Source: Candidatus Peregrinibacteria bacterium (lineage in GTDB: Bacteria > Patescibacteriota > Gracilibacteria > UBA1369 > LOWO2-01-FULL-3). From it: a stretch of 6,922 nucleotides of DNA. The notes beneath the pieces were generated by a model, which searched no databases, was not told where the DNA came from, and was given only the letters and a program-made list of their open reading frames with translations. The position numbers were made by a program, and so were the translations under genes. The stretch covers positions 1 to 6,922 of the forward strand of contig JACROX010000019.1 in assembly GCA_016214225.1 (NCBI GenBank), read 5' to 3'. Positions 1 to 6,303 of the stretch are shown here, in pieces (within the stretch, counting starts at the first letter, position 1; the number at the start of each line of letters is the position of its first letter).

Positions 1-128
1 ACCCCATAATCGGTAATGTCCAAAGTATCTTTGTCAAAAGCTTTCAGCTCGATGTCGCTTTTTTTTTGAAAAGCTCCATAAAAACATGATCCAAGCATTC
101 CGGCTTTACCAAGGAGAAGAATTTTCAC
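1..128 (-). CDS. rmlD: dTDP-4-dehydrorhamnose reductase (RmlD-like), N-terminal part, cut by the left edge
   Basis: Only the first 42 codons lie in the window. Reading leftward from a GTG at 126-128, the product begins VKILLLGKAGMLGS, a beta strand followed by the GxxGxxG dinucleotide-binding loop (residues 7-13) of an extended short-chain dehydrogenase. Near residues 32-41 comes DKDTLDITDY, which matches the 'D-x-x-x-LDITD' signature typical of RmlD N-termini. RmlD reduces dTDP-4-keto-L-rhamnose to dTDP-L-rhamnose with NAD(P)H in the cytoplasm, the last step of the pathway whose second enzyme, RmlB, is encoded two genes upstream. The GTG follows the proS stop by two bases, so translational coupling is likely; no Shine-Dalgarno is visible. 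The coding strand carries nine A in a row (plus-strand T at 59-67), a slippage-prone spot, but the frame is intact. Another sugar-nucleotide SDR is possible, but the LDITD motif and nearby rmlB favour RmlD. Confidence 0.75.
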   Translation of the reverse strand, partial: MKILLLGKAGMLGSCFYGAFQKKSDIELKAFDKDTLDITDYG

Positions 129-130
129 TT

Positions 131-1450
131 TTATTTGTTTAAAAATTCATGTAACAGGCGGCCCGCCGTAGGCGGGTTGCTAGACAAGGAGTGTGAGCCC
201 CGCAGGGCGAACTCCAACTCTTTGTACAAACCTTTCATCGTGACTATTTTGGATTCTTTTTGATCTCTTTCTTTCCACTCAACGCCGTCTTTCTCCAAAC
301 TTCGTTTGCTTACGACAAGCCTTAAAGGAATGCCAATAAGATCAGCATCCTTGAATTTTACGCCGGGACTTTCATCTCTTTCATCAAATAAAACTTCAAT
401 ATTTTCTTTTAATAACTTTTCATAAACTTCTTCAGCTTTTTCTACGACATCCTTTTCTTGTCCCAAAAGTATAAGAGAAACAGCATACGGAGCAACGCTT
501 AAAGGCCATATAATGCCGTTTTCGTCGTGTTTCGCTTCAACAATCGTTCCAAGAAGCCTAGTATTCCCTATGCCGTAACATCCCATGATAACAGGCTTAA
601 CTTTACCATCTTTATCTGTAAATTTCAGATTAAAAGCGTCGCTGTAACGCGTTCCCAATTTAAATATATTACCGGCCTCGACAGCTTTCATTTCTTCAAG
701 AGAACTGCCGCATTTTACGCAATTAAGTCTGCTTTTTACTTCAACCAATTCCAAATTCTGAGCGATTCCGCATTTTTTACAAATAATAACGGTGTCCTCT
801 CCGGCTTTTGTTTCAATTGAAAACTCATGAGAATATTTATCCGAGAAAGGTCCGCCGGAAGCCTCGATTATATATGAATTAAGTCCGCATCTTGTAAATA
901 CGTTTGAATAAGATTGTTTAACTTTTTCATAATAATCATCCAAATCTTCATCGGAAGCATGGAAACTATACATATCCTTCATCCCAAATTCTCGACCGCG
1001 CAAAAGTCCGGATTTAGCTCTTGGCTCATCTCTGAATTTGGTTTGAATCTGATAAATGCTTAAAGGCATATCTTTATACGATTTTATATATTTCGCCGCT
1101 AGCGGTGTAACAGTCTCTTCATGGCTTGGACCAAACACAAACTCTTTGTCTCCGGAAGCTCTTGTGCGATATAAAATTTCATCCATAGTCTTATCTCTGC
1201 CTGTTGTCTGCCATAATTCGATTGGATGGAGCGACGGCATAAGAATTTCTTGCCCCTCTACGGCATCCATTTCTTCGCGTATTATTTTATTGATTTTTTC
1301 CAGAACTCTTTTTCCCAACGGCAAAAAATTATAAATTCCGGCGGCCAATTTTTCTATAAAACCGGCCTGGGTTAAAAGTTTTGCGTTAACGCTATCCGCG
1401 TCGCATGGAGGACTGTGTCTTGTTTTCCCGAAAAGTTTTGAATATTTCAT
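131..1450 (-). CDS. proS: Prolyl-tRNA synthetase, short bacterial form lacking the INS editing domain
   Basis: Class II aminoacyl-tRNA synthetase that charges tRNA-Pro with proline in the cytoplasm. The 439-residue product shows the GPSHEE loop (108-112), motif 2 with TKFRDEPRAKSGLLRGREF (137-155; Arg140, Glu142) and motif 3 with MGCYGIGNTR (289-298, Arg298), followed by an anticodon-binding domain at about 320-405. Typical bacterial ProS has about 570 residues, with a ~180-residue INS domain between motifs 2 and 3 that deacylates Ala-tRNA-Pro. Here that interval holds only a compact ribbon with CxxC pairs at 224/227 and 244/247, probably binding zinc. The ATG at 1450 is chosen because MKYSKLFGKT aligns with family N-termini; a TATAAT lies six bases upstream and there is no Shine-Dalgarno. 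The C-terminus (about 412-434) is encoded by GC-rich palindromes and does not resemble ProS. The gene sits 17 bases after rmlB and 2 before rmlD, so it is probably cotranscribed with them, with a possible start of its own. Confidence 0.96.
   Translation of the reverse strand: MKYSKLFGKTRHSPPCDADSVNAKLLTQAGFIEKLAAGIYNFLPLGKRVLEKINKIIREEMDAVEGQEILMPSLHPIELWQTTGRDKTMDEILYRTRASGDKEFVFGPSHEETVTPLAAKYIKSYKDMPLSIYQIQTKFRDEPRAKSGLLRGREFGMKDMYSFHASDEDLDDYYEKVKQSYSNVFTRCGLNSYIIEASGGPFSDKYSHEFSIETKAGEDTVIICKKCGIAQNLELVEVKSRLNCVKCGSSLEEMKAVEAGNIFKLGTRYSDAFNLKFTDKDGKVKPVIMGCYGIGNTRLLGTIVEAKHDENGIIWPLSVAPYAVSLILLGQEKDVVEKAEEVYEKLLKENIEVLFDERDESPGVKFKDADLIGIPLRLVVSKRSLEKDGVEWKERDQKESKIVTMKGLYKELEFALRGSHSLSSNPPTAGRLLHEFLNK
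151..180. repeat. GC-rich palindrome inside the proS 3' end
   Basis: Perfect 6-base arms cccgcc (162-167) and ggcggg (171-176) enclose a 3-base loop. A competing arm ggcgg (157-161) also pairs with ccgcc (163-167), and gtaac (151-155) pairs with gttgc (176-180) if one G-T pair is allowed. The composition contrasts sharply with the AT-rich surroundings. It encodes ProS residues around 424-434. No T-run follows on either strand, so it is not a normal intrinsic terminator. It is more likely a small dispersed palindromic repeat that stayed in frame. Confidence 0.65.
188..215. repeat. Second GC-rich palindrome inside the proS 3' end
   Basis: Nested inverted repeat: outer arms ggagt (188-192) and actcc (211-215), inner arms gccc (197-200) and gggc (205-208), with loop cgca. 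It lies only a few bases from the palindrome at 151-180, and the two may be parts of one inserted element. It encodes ProS residues around 412-421, beyond the region where family resemblance ends. No T-tract adjoins it. Confidence 0.65.
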
Positions 1451-1456
1451 GTTTTT

Positions 1457-1462
1457 ATTATA
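1457..1462 (-). promoter_or_regulatory. Consensus -10 box (TATAAT) just upstream of proS
   Basis: On the minus strand the 17-base rmlB-proS gap contains a perfect TATAAT that ends six bases before the proS ATG. The usual distance from -10 to transcription start would put the first transcribed base at or next to the ATG, giving a leaderless mRNA. No convincing -35 hexamer or extended -10 TG is visible, and the gap is AT-rich, so a chance match remains possible. Confidence 0.4.
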
Positions 1463-1467
1463 AGAAT

Positions 1468-2502
1468 TTATTTCCTAAAAGCGGGAAGCGGAGTTTTACT
1501 TACCTGCTTATGTTTTCTTGTCTGGACTTTATCAATTAATTTTTTAGACCATTCTCTATTATTTTGATACCACTCAAAAGTCTGTTTTATGCCGTCTTCA
1601 AAACTCGTTTCAGGCTTAAAACCAAGCTCTTTCTGAATCTTACTCGCGTCTATCGCGTATCTTCTGTCATGGCCCAATCTATCGTCAACATAAATTATGC
1701 AACTTTCATCTTTTCCTAAAAATTTCAGCAAAAATTTGGTAATTTCAATGTTTGTTTTTTCATTGTTTCCTCCGATATTGTAAATTTCTCCAATTTTACC
1801 TTTTTGAATTATTAAATCCACGGCTCTGCAATGGTCGGTAACAAACAGCCAATCTCTCACGTGAAGACCGTCTCCATAGACGGGAACGGGCTTATTTTCG
1901 GAAATCAATCCGAAAAAATAGGGGATTAATTTCTCGGGGAATTGATACGGACCATAATTGTTACTGCATCGGCTGATGGTAACAGGCATTCCGTATGTAT
2001 GGAAATAACTTCTTACGATTAAATCGGAAGAGGCTTTTGAGGCGGCATATGGAGAATTTGGAGCAAGCGGGGTTAATTCCGTAAAATACGAATCTGGACT
2101 TTCTCTCAAATCTCCATAAACTTCATCGGTTGAAATATGATGAAATCTTTTTACATTTGTATTTTTTGCGGCTTCCAGCAAGTTTTGCGTTCCTATCACA
2201 TTTGTGACGACAAAAACATCGGGCTCTTCTATGCTTCGATCTACATGGCTTTCCGCCGCGAAATGAACAACTATGTCAAAATATTCCTTTTCAAAAAAAT
2301 CCAAAATAAATTTTTTATCGGCTATGTCTCCTTGAACAAAATGGAAATGAGGCCTGTGGATAAGCTCGTAAAGATTATCTAAATTTCCAGCGTAAGTAAG
2401 TTTGTCCAAAACAAAAATCTCATCGTCGGGATATTTATCGGAGTGATAATAACAGTAATTTGTCCCTATAAAACCGGCTCCGCCTGTAATTAAAATCTTC
2501 AT
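1468..2502 (-). CDS. rmlB: dTDP-glucose 4,6-dehydratase
   Basis: Cytoplasmic extended-SDR enzyme that uses bound NAD+ to convert dTDP-D-glucose to dTDP-4-keto-6-deoxy-D-glucose, the second step of dTDP-L-rhamnose synthesis. The 344-residue product starts with a Rossmann motif (GGAGFIG, 7-13). It then has HFAAESHVDRS (80-90), the catalytic Thr-Asp-Glu of STDEVYG (T125, D126, E127), and YxxxK at Y152/K156 in SPYAASKAS. Further substrate-pocket segments are NNYGPYQFPEKLIP and HVRDWLFV. This set is diagnostic for RmlB rather than UDP-galactose epimerase. Length is normal; the last ~15 residues form a basic tail beyond the core fold. The ATG at 2502 starts two bases after the infB stop with no Shine-Dalgarno, so it probably depends on readthrough or coupling from infB. 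proS follows after 17 bases and an rmlD-like gene after that, so the rhamnose genes are interleaved with translation genes. The sugar probably goes to a cell-surface polysaccharide or glycan. Confidence 0.96.
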   Translation of the reverse strand: MKILITGGAGFIGTNYCYYHSDKYPDDEIFVLDKLTYAGNLDNLYELIHRPHFHFVQGDIADKKFILDFFEKEYFDIVVHFAAESHVDRSIEEPDVFVVTNVIGTQNLLEAAKNTNVKRFHHISTDEVYGDLRESPDSYFTELTPLAPNSPYAASKASSDLIVRSYFHTYGMPVTISRCSNNYGPYQFPEKLIPYFFGLISENKPVPVYGDGLHVRDWLFVTDHCRAVDLIIQKGKIGEIYNIGGNNEKTNIEITKFLLKFLGKDESCIIYVDDRLGHDRRYAIDASKIQKELGFKPETSFEDGIKQTFEWYQNNREWSKKLIDKVQTRKHKQVSKTPLPAFRK

Positions 2503-2504
2503 GG

Positions 2505-3779
2505 TTAGATAGTTCTTTGCTTTTTTTCTTGCTTATAAGCTTCCAAAATATCTCCTTCTTCCAATGATATATTCCCTGAAAACTTAATGCCGCATTCATT
2601 TCCGGCGCCGATTTCATGCACAACTTCGGCGACTTTTTTAAGCGAATCAATAATCCCAAGCCCGACAATATTGTCATTGTTGTTGGACGTTACTCCTCGA
2701 ATGACCCTTATTTTTGCTTTATTTTCAAGCTTTCCGCTCAAAACTTTACATCCGATTATCATATCGTTTTTCTTTGTCAAAAATATTTTTTTCACTTCAG
2801 CTCTGCCGATAACAACTTCAACAATTTCAGGCTCAAGCAACCCGTTTAATATTTTTGTTATATCTTCCAAAAGATTATAAATAACTTTATAATTTCTTAC
2901 TTCAACCCCATCGTGATCGGCCATTTTTTCAACATACGGAGAATCGAATTTAGAGTTAAATCCAAGAACAATTCCTTTGCTTGCTTGTGCCATCATTATG
3001 TCGGATTTAGTTATGTTCCCGACATCGCTGTGAATTATTTTCAATGCGACATCGTCATTTTTAATTTTTGAAAGAGACTGTTTGATGGCTTCAATAGAAC
3101 CTTTTGTGTCCGCCTTGATAACAATCTTCAAAATTTTATCCGATTTAATGTTTGAAATGACTTGGCTGATGCCGGAAAGTCTTAATTCTTCTTTTGCCTT
3201 GGAAAGAAGATTAATCTCCTGCGCTTTTTGTCTGGCAACTTTTTCATCCTTTACGGCCTGCAGAATATCTCCGCTTTTCGGAGTTACGCTTAATCCCGCG
3301 ACAAGCACGGGAGTTGATGGAGTCGCCAACCTTATTAGTTTGCCGTTATGGGCTTTCATAAGCTTAATTCTTCCATAAGAATTTCCTATCACGACATTAT
3401 CCATTATTTTCAGTGTTCCGGTATTGATTATTACGGTAGCCACGGGGCCAAGATTGTGATCCAAATGAGCCTCAACAACAGTCCCAATAGCTTCTCTGTC
3501 AAAATTTGCTCTTAGTTTTTCCATCTCGGCGGTTAAGAGAATCATCTCCAAAAGATCATCAATGCCTGTTTTTGCCAAAGCTGAAACCGGAACAACAACT
3601 GTTTTTCCGCCCCAATCTTCAGGCTGAAGTCCTTGTTCGGTTAACTCACCTTTTACTCTTTCCGGATTCGCGTCCGGTTTATCCATTTTGTTTAAAGCCA
3701 CAATTATAGGAACATTAGCTTCCTTCGCGTGATTTATCGCCTCTACAGTTTGAGGTTTTATGCCTTCATCCGCCGCCAC
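2505..3779 (-). CDS. infB: Translation initiation factor IF2, C-terminal fragment downstream of a frameshift
   Basis: Second part of a split infB. The frame opens with [11 protein letters not shown], which in intact IF2 directly follows the [16 protein letters not shown] segment encoded by the upstream fragment. Numbered from the GTG at 3777-3779 it contains G4 NKMD (30-33) and G5 SAL (65-67), then the beta-barrel domain II (for example [16 protein letters not shown]), domain III, and the C-terminal fMet-tRNA-binding barrel ending [16 protein letters not shown]. It lacks the P-loop, switch I and DTPG, so this fragment alone could not be a working GTPase. The GTG is simply the conserved valine codon, not a credible native start. 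Fused with the upstream fragment and about seven restored bases, the protein would have about 711 residues, a reasonable length for a short-N-terminus IF2. rmlB starts two bases after its stop. Confidence 0.93.
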   Translation of the reverse strand: MAADEGIKPQTVEAINHAKEANVPIIVALNKMDKPDANPERVKGELTEQGLQPEDWGGKTVVVPVSALAKTGIDDLLEMILLTAEMEKLRANFDREAIGTVVEAHLDHNLGPVATVIINTGTLKIMDNVVIGNSYGRIKLMKAHNGKLIRLATPSTPVLVAGLSVTPKSGDILQAVKDEKVARQKAQEINLLSKAKEELRLSGISQVISNIKSDKILKIVIKADTKGSIEAIKQSLSKIKNDDVALKIIHSDVGNITKSDIMMAQASKGIVLGFNSKFDSPYVEKMADHDGVEVRNYKVIYNLLEDITKILNGLLEPEIVEVVIGRAEVKKIFLTKKNDMIIGCKVLSGKLENKAKIRVIRGVTSNNNDNIVGLGIIDSLKKVAEVVHEIGAGNECGIKFSGNISLEEGDILEAYKQEKKQRTI

Positions 3780-4633
3780 ACCGCGATATCGGTTACTTTT
3801 GCTCCGCGGGCTCTCATCGCGGTAAAAGCTTCATGCCCGGGAGTATCCAAAAAAGTTATCAATTTGCCTTTTTTCTCAACTTGATATGCCCCTATATGCT
3901 GAGTTATTCCGCCGGCTTCTTTTGAGACAACATCAGTTTCCCTTATTGCGTCCAACAGCTTCGTTTTCCCATGATCCACATGTCCCATAACACAGACAAC
4001 GGGAGGGCGTTCCTTTAAAACTTTTTCATCATCCTCCTTGAGAAGATTGGAAATATCGCCGGCCATAAGCTCCTCAGCATTTGCCACGGATCTTATTCTT
4101 TTCAATTTAATTCCCATGTCATCGGCGATAATTTGCGCGGTATCAAAATCTATTTGCTGATTTATATTGGCCAAAATCCCGTTTTTCATCAATTCACCGA
4201 TAATCTTGGCTATTTTTATGCCTGTTTTTTCGGCAAATTCTTTAACTGTAATAAAATCCGAGATTTCAACAAAATCCTTCGAAATAGTCGGGGTTTGTTG
4301 TTGTATATTTTTTTGAAATCCTTTTGGTTTAATATCTTTGCCTGCCATTTGCTTTCTCTGGCTTTTAATCAGTTCTCTTTCCCGCTCACGAGCAATAATC
4401 TCATCATAAATTTCAGCTTTGGATTCGGGCCGTGAGTCGTTTTCAGTCGCCTCAATTATATCTTGAGAATCGGATTTTTTATTAAACTCCTCTAAAATTC
4501 TTTGAGAGATATCATCCTCAATAACACGCGCCTTTGGAGAAATGTCGGAAAAACCAAACTCCCTGATTTTTTCTTTCAGTTCTTTTAAGGAAATCCCCAT
4601 TTTTTCCGCCAAGTCGGCAAGTTTCGTTGACAT
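3758..4633 (-). CDS. infB: Translation initiation factor IF2, N-terminal fragment upstream of a frameshift
   Basis: IF2 is the GTPase that places initiator fMet-tRNA on the ribosomal P site and promotes subunit joining. This 291-residue fragment carries an IF2_N-type helical subdomain (1-50), a charged linker (about 55-115) and a second IF2_N-like segment (about 126-180). It also holds the first half of the G domain: G1 GHVDHGKT (217-224), switch I GGITQHIG (241-248), and G3 DTPG (263-266) followed by [19 protein letters not shown]. After TDIAV the frame reads six foreign residues (WRRMKA) and stops, where intact IF2 continues LVVAADEG; that continuation exists in the overlapping -1 frame. 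The ATG at 4631-4633 fits the family start [14 protein letters not shown]; no clear Shine-Dalgarno precedes it. It is the first gene of the leftward block, divergent from rmuC. nusA, the usual infB neighbour, is not in the window. Confidence 0.93.
   Translation of the reverse strand: MSTKLADLAEKMGISLKELKEKIREFGFSDISPKARVIEDDISQRILEEFNKKSDSQDIIEATENDSRPESKAEIYDEIIARERERELIKSQRKQMAGKDIKPKGFQKNIQQQTPTISKDFVEISDFITVKEFAEKTGIKIAKIIGELMKNGILANINQQIDFDTAQIIADDMGIKLKRIRSVANAEELMAGDISNLLKEDDEKVLKERPPVVCVMGHVDHGKTKLLDAIRETDVVSKEAGGITQHIGAYQVEKKGKLITFLDTPGHEAFTAMRARGAKVTDIAVWRRMKA
3776..3784 (-). other. Frameshift site in infB (apparent ~7-base deletion)
   Basis: On the coding strand the bases read gcg gtg tgg cgg in the upstream frame and gtg gcg gcg gat in the downstream frame. 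The upstream gtg (3779-3781) and the downstream gtg (3777-3779) share one base. The conserved IF2 sequence here is I-A-V-L-V-V-A-A-D, but fusing the frames gives at most I-A-V-V-A-A-D. Two residues and one base are therefore missing, which is most simply a 7-base deletion in a GT/GC-rich stretch. It breaks the G domain between G3 and G4. Confidence 0.85.
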
Positions 4634-4661
4634 AATATTAAAGGCTCAAAAAATCAGAGAC

Positions 4662-4690
4662 AGTCTAAGTAAAAATTGACTATAAGTAAA
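4662..4690 (-). promoter_or_regulatory. Candidate infB promoter
   Basis: On the minus strand, TTTACT (4685-4690) and TAGACT (4662-4667) are separated by exactly 17 bases and each matches four of six sigma-70 consensus positions. Transcription would start near 4655, leaving a ~20-base leader before the infB ATG at 4633. An alternative -10-like TATAGT lies at 4679-4684 without a good -35. The whole intergenic region 4634-4718 is AT-rich, so this is a weak call. Confidence 0.3.
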
Positions 4691-4701
4691 GCCATAAAAC
4701 G

Positions 4702-4710
4702 TGCTATATT
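4702..4710 (+). promoter_or_regulatory. Extended -10 element (TGcTATATT) upstream of rmuC
   Basis: TG, one spacer base, then TATATT (five of six consensus positions) forms an extended -10 that can work without a good -35. It ends eight bases before the ATG at 4719, so transcription would begin at about 4716-4719 and the mRNA would be leaderless or nearly so. A TTGACT at 4676-4681 is 23 bases upstream, too far for a standard -35. The element overlaps the in-frame GTG at 4701, which argues against that codon as the start. Confidence 0.45.
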
Positions 4711-4718
4711 CGCTTCGC

Positions 4719-5807
4719 ATGGAGACATTTTTAATAATTATAGGCTTGGGAATTATTGTCGCGGTGAGCGTTCTGCTTTACCGTATGAGCAAAACAAAGC
4801 CTCTCGAAGAGAAAATGCTTTTTGAATATATAGAGGCGTTAAGGAAAGAAATCAGGGAGGGAAATCTTGAAAACAGAAAAGAAACTCAGGATCGGCTCGA
4901 TAAAATTAACGAAAGAATGCAACGCGGAATCGAGCATTCTTCTCAAACCATTCAAAAGCAATTTACGGCAAGCAGTACAATTATAAAGGATGTAACGGAA
5001 AAACTTACCAAGCTTGACGCGACAAATAAACAAGTTTTAAATTTTTCAGAAAAAATGCAAAGTCTGGAAGATATTTTGAAAAATCCGAAACAGAGAGGAA
5101 TTCTCGGGGAATATTTTCTGGAAAATCTCCTCAGTCAGGTGTTCCAGCCGAATCAATACAAGATGCAATATCAGTTTTCAAACGGAGAAGTTGTTGATGC
5201 CGCGATATTTTTTGATGAAAAAATAATACCTGTTGACGCCAAATTTTCACTTGAGAAATATAATAAGATAATGGAAGAAAAAGATGATAAAAAAAGAGAA
5301 CAAATAGAAAAAGAATTTAAAATTGATATCAAAAACAGGATTGACGAAACTTCCAAATATATACGTCCGAAAGAAAACACAACGGATTTTGCGTTCATGT
5401 TTATCCCCGCGGAAGGCGTTTATTATAATTTGTTGAACTATAAAATAGGCACTCTGGAAATAAACGCGAATGATTTGATTGAATATGCTTTTAAGAAACA
5501 CGTAGTGATTGTTTCACCTGTTTCGTTTTTCGCGTATTTGCAAACCGTATTGCAAGGATTAAAAGGCCTGAAAATGGAGGAATCAATACATAAAATAATT
5601 AAAAACGTCGGAGAACTTGGAAGGCACATGAACAGTTATGAAACTTATTTTCAAAAACTTGGAGGCAACTTGAGCACAACTGTAAACATGTACAACAGCG
5701 CTTACAAAGAGTTGCAAAAAATAGATAAGGATGTGTATAAAATTACAGATGGCAAAACAGGCGGAGAAGTCGCGGCTTTACTTATAGATAAACCTAATAT
5801 TGAATAA
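4719..5807 (+). CDS. rmuC: RmuC-family DNA recombination protein
   Basis: Known RmuC proteins limit inversions and rearrangements at DNA repeats; their biochemistry is poorly defined, but the fold is related to PD-(D/E)XK nucleases. The 362-residue product has an N-terminal membrane segment (about 3-22, FLIIIGLGIIVAVSVLLY) and a long charged, probably coiled-coil stretch (about 30-122). The conserved RmuC core begins at about 126 with RGILGEYFLENLL. The nuclease-like signature is visible as Glu131, Asp160 (GEVVDAAIFF) and D173-x-K175 (PVDAKFSLEKY). Later landmarks are FAFMFIPAEGVYYNLL and HVVIVSPVSFFAYLQTV. Family members often reach 400-500 residues, so this is a compact version. The ATG at 4719 is preferred over a GTG at 4701 because the membrane segment follows it directly and the GTG overlaps a promoter-like element. 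No Shine-Dalgarno is present. The CARDB protein follows after 10 bases, probably in the same transcript. Confidence 0.92.
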   Translation: METFLIIIGLGIIVAVSVLLYRMSKTKPLEEKMLFEYIEALRKEIREGNLENRKETQDRLDKINERMQRGIEHSSQTIQKQFTASSTIIKDVTEKLTKLDATNKQVLNFSEKMQSLEDILKNPKQRGILGEYFLENLLSQVFQPNQYKMQYQFSNGEVVDAAIFFDEKIIPVDAKFSLEKYNKIMEEKDDKKREQIEKEFKIDIKNRIDETSKYIRPKENTTDFAFMFIPAEGVYYNLLNYKIGTLEINANDLIEYAFKKHVVIVSPVSFFAYLQTVLQGLKGLKMEESIHKIIKNVGELGRHMNSYETYFQKLGGNLSTTVNMYNSAYKELQKIDKDVYKITDGKTGGEVAALLIDKPNIE

Positions 5808-5817
5808 CCCAAATTAT

Positions 5818-6303
5818 ATGAATCCTCGCACAAAAATATTGATTACGGTTTTAGTTCTCGCGATTGTCGGCGGGGGCATTTACAGTGGATTGGTAATCCA
5901 AAATAAAGGTTTGTTTAAAGGCCAGTTGCTGGGGGGGCAGCCGGCGGAAAACGCAGTGGAACAAAAATCACTTCCGGATCTAAAGGCTAATTTGGAGATT
6001 ATACAGCCAAAAAACAAACAAGAAGACTTGAAAATAAAAGCCACAATCGAAAACGTAGGGAAAGGTATAATTAATAAAGGCCAGCCGTTCAAATACGCGC
6101 TTTCAATAAATGACGTGGAAGTTTTTTCAAATACGGATTCATATAGTCAAATGTCTCCGGGAGATTCTTTCAGCTTTGTTTATCCGATCTCTCGCTCAAT
6201 CTATAAATATCCGGAAAAAGGAACTGTTACATTTATTGTTGATTCTGAAAATTCAATAAAAGAAGAGAATAAAGAGAATAACAAAGTGGTGGCAAAATAC
6301 TAG
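5818..6303 (+). CDS. Membrane-anchored CARDB-like domain protein
   Basis: A 161-residue protein of no recognised specific function. Residues 6-27 form one hydrophobic segment (KILITVLVLAIVGGGIYSGL), a signal-anchor without an obvious lipobox. A short linker rich in Gly, Gln, Ala and Glu (30-52) leads to one domain at 53-160. This has the CARDB pattern of an Ig-like cell-adhesion fold: PDLKANLEI..., KIKATIENVGKGIINKG, a MSPGDSFSF turn, and a final strand VTFIVDSENSIKEENKENN with the typical 'VD..N.I.E..E.NN' ending. It is inferred to lie outside the membrane and bind a protein or glycan partner. The ATG at 5818 is chosen; an in-frame TTG at 5800, overlapping the rmuC stop, would add six polar residues. 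Neither start has a Shine-Dalgarno. A run of seven G (5931-5937) in the linker could slip, but the frame continues into the domain. Its stop overlaps that of the opposing nuclease gene. Confidence 0.8.
   Translation: MNPRTKILITVLVLAIVGGGIYSGLVIQNKGLFKGQLLGGQPAENAVEQKSLPDLKANLEIIQPKNKQEDLKIKATIENVGKGIINKGQPFKYALSINDVEVFSNTDSYSQMSPGDSFSFVYPISRSIYKYPEKGTVTFIVDSENSIKEENKENNKVVAKY

Noticed and set aside
151..215. Intrinsic terminator at the 3' end of proS
   Set aside because: The stems are strong, but no T-tract follows on either strand and the structures lie inside the coding sequence, more than 15 bases before the stop and with rmlD directly after.
3758..3784. Programmed -1 frameshift as the explanation of split infB
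   Set aside because: There is no heptameric slippery sequence (the site is gcggtgtggcgg), and a -1 shift would still lack two conserved residues of the G domain. A 7-base deletion or error explains both the shift and the lost residues.
527..4435. Plus-strand open frames opposite proS, rmlB and infB
   Set aside because: All lie antisense to well-supported genes and show no family motifs or sensible composition.
4676..4710. TTGACT (4676-4681) as the -35 partner of TATATT (4705-4710)
   Set aside because: The spacer would be 23 bases, too long for a sigma-70-type promoter; the extended -10 TG makes a -35 unnecessary.
5800..5817. TTG at 5800 as the start of the CARDB protein
   Set aside because: It adds only polar residues before the signal-anchor and overlaps the rmuC stop; the ATG at 5818 places the membrane segment in the normal position.
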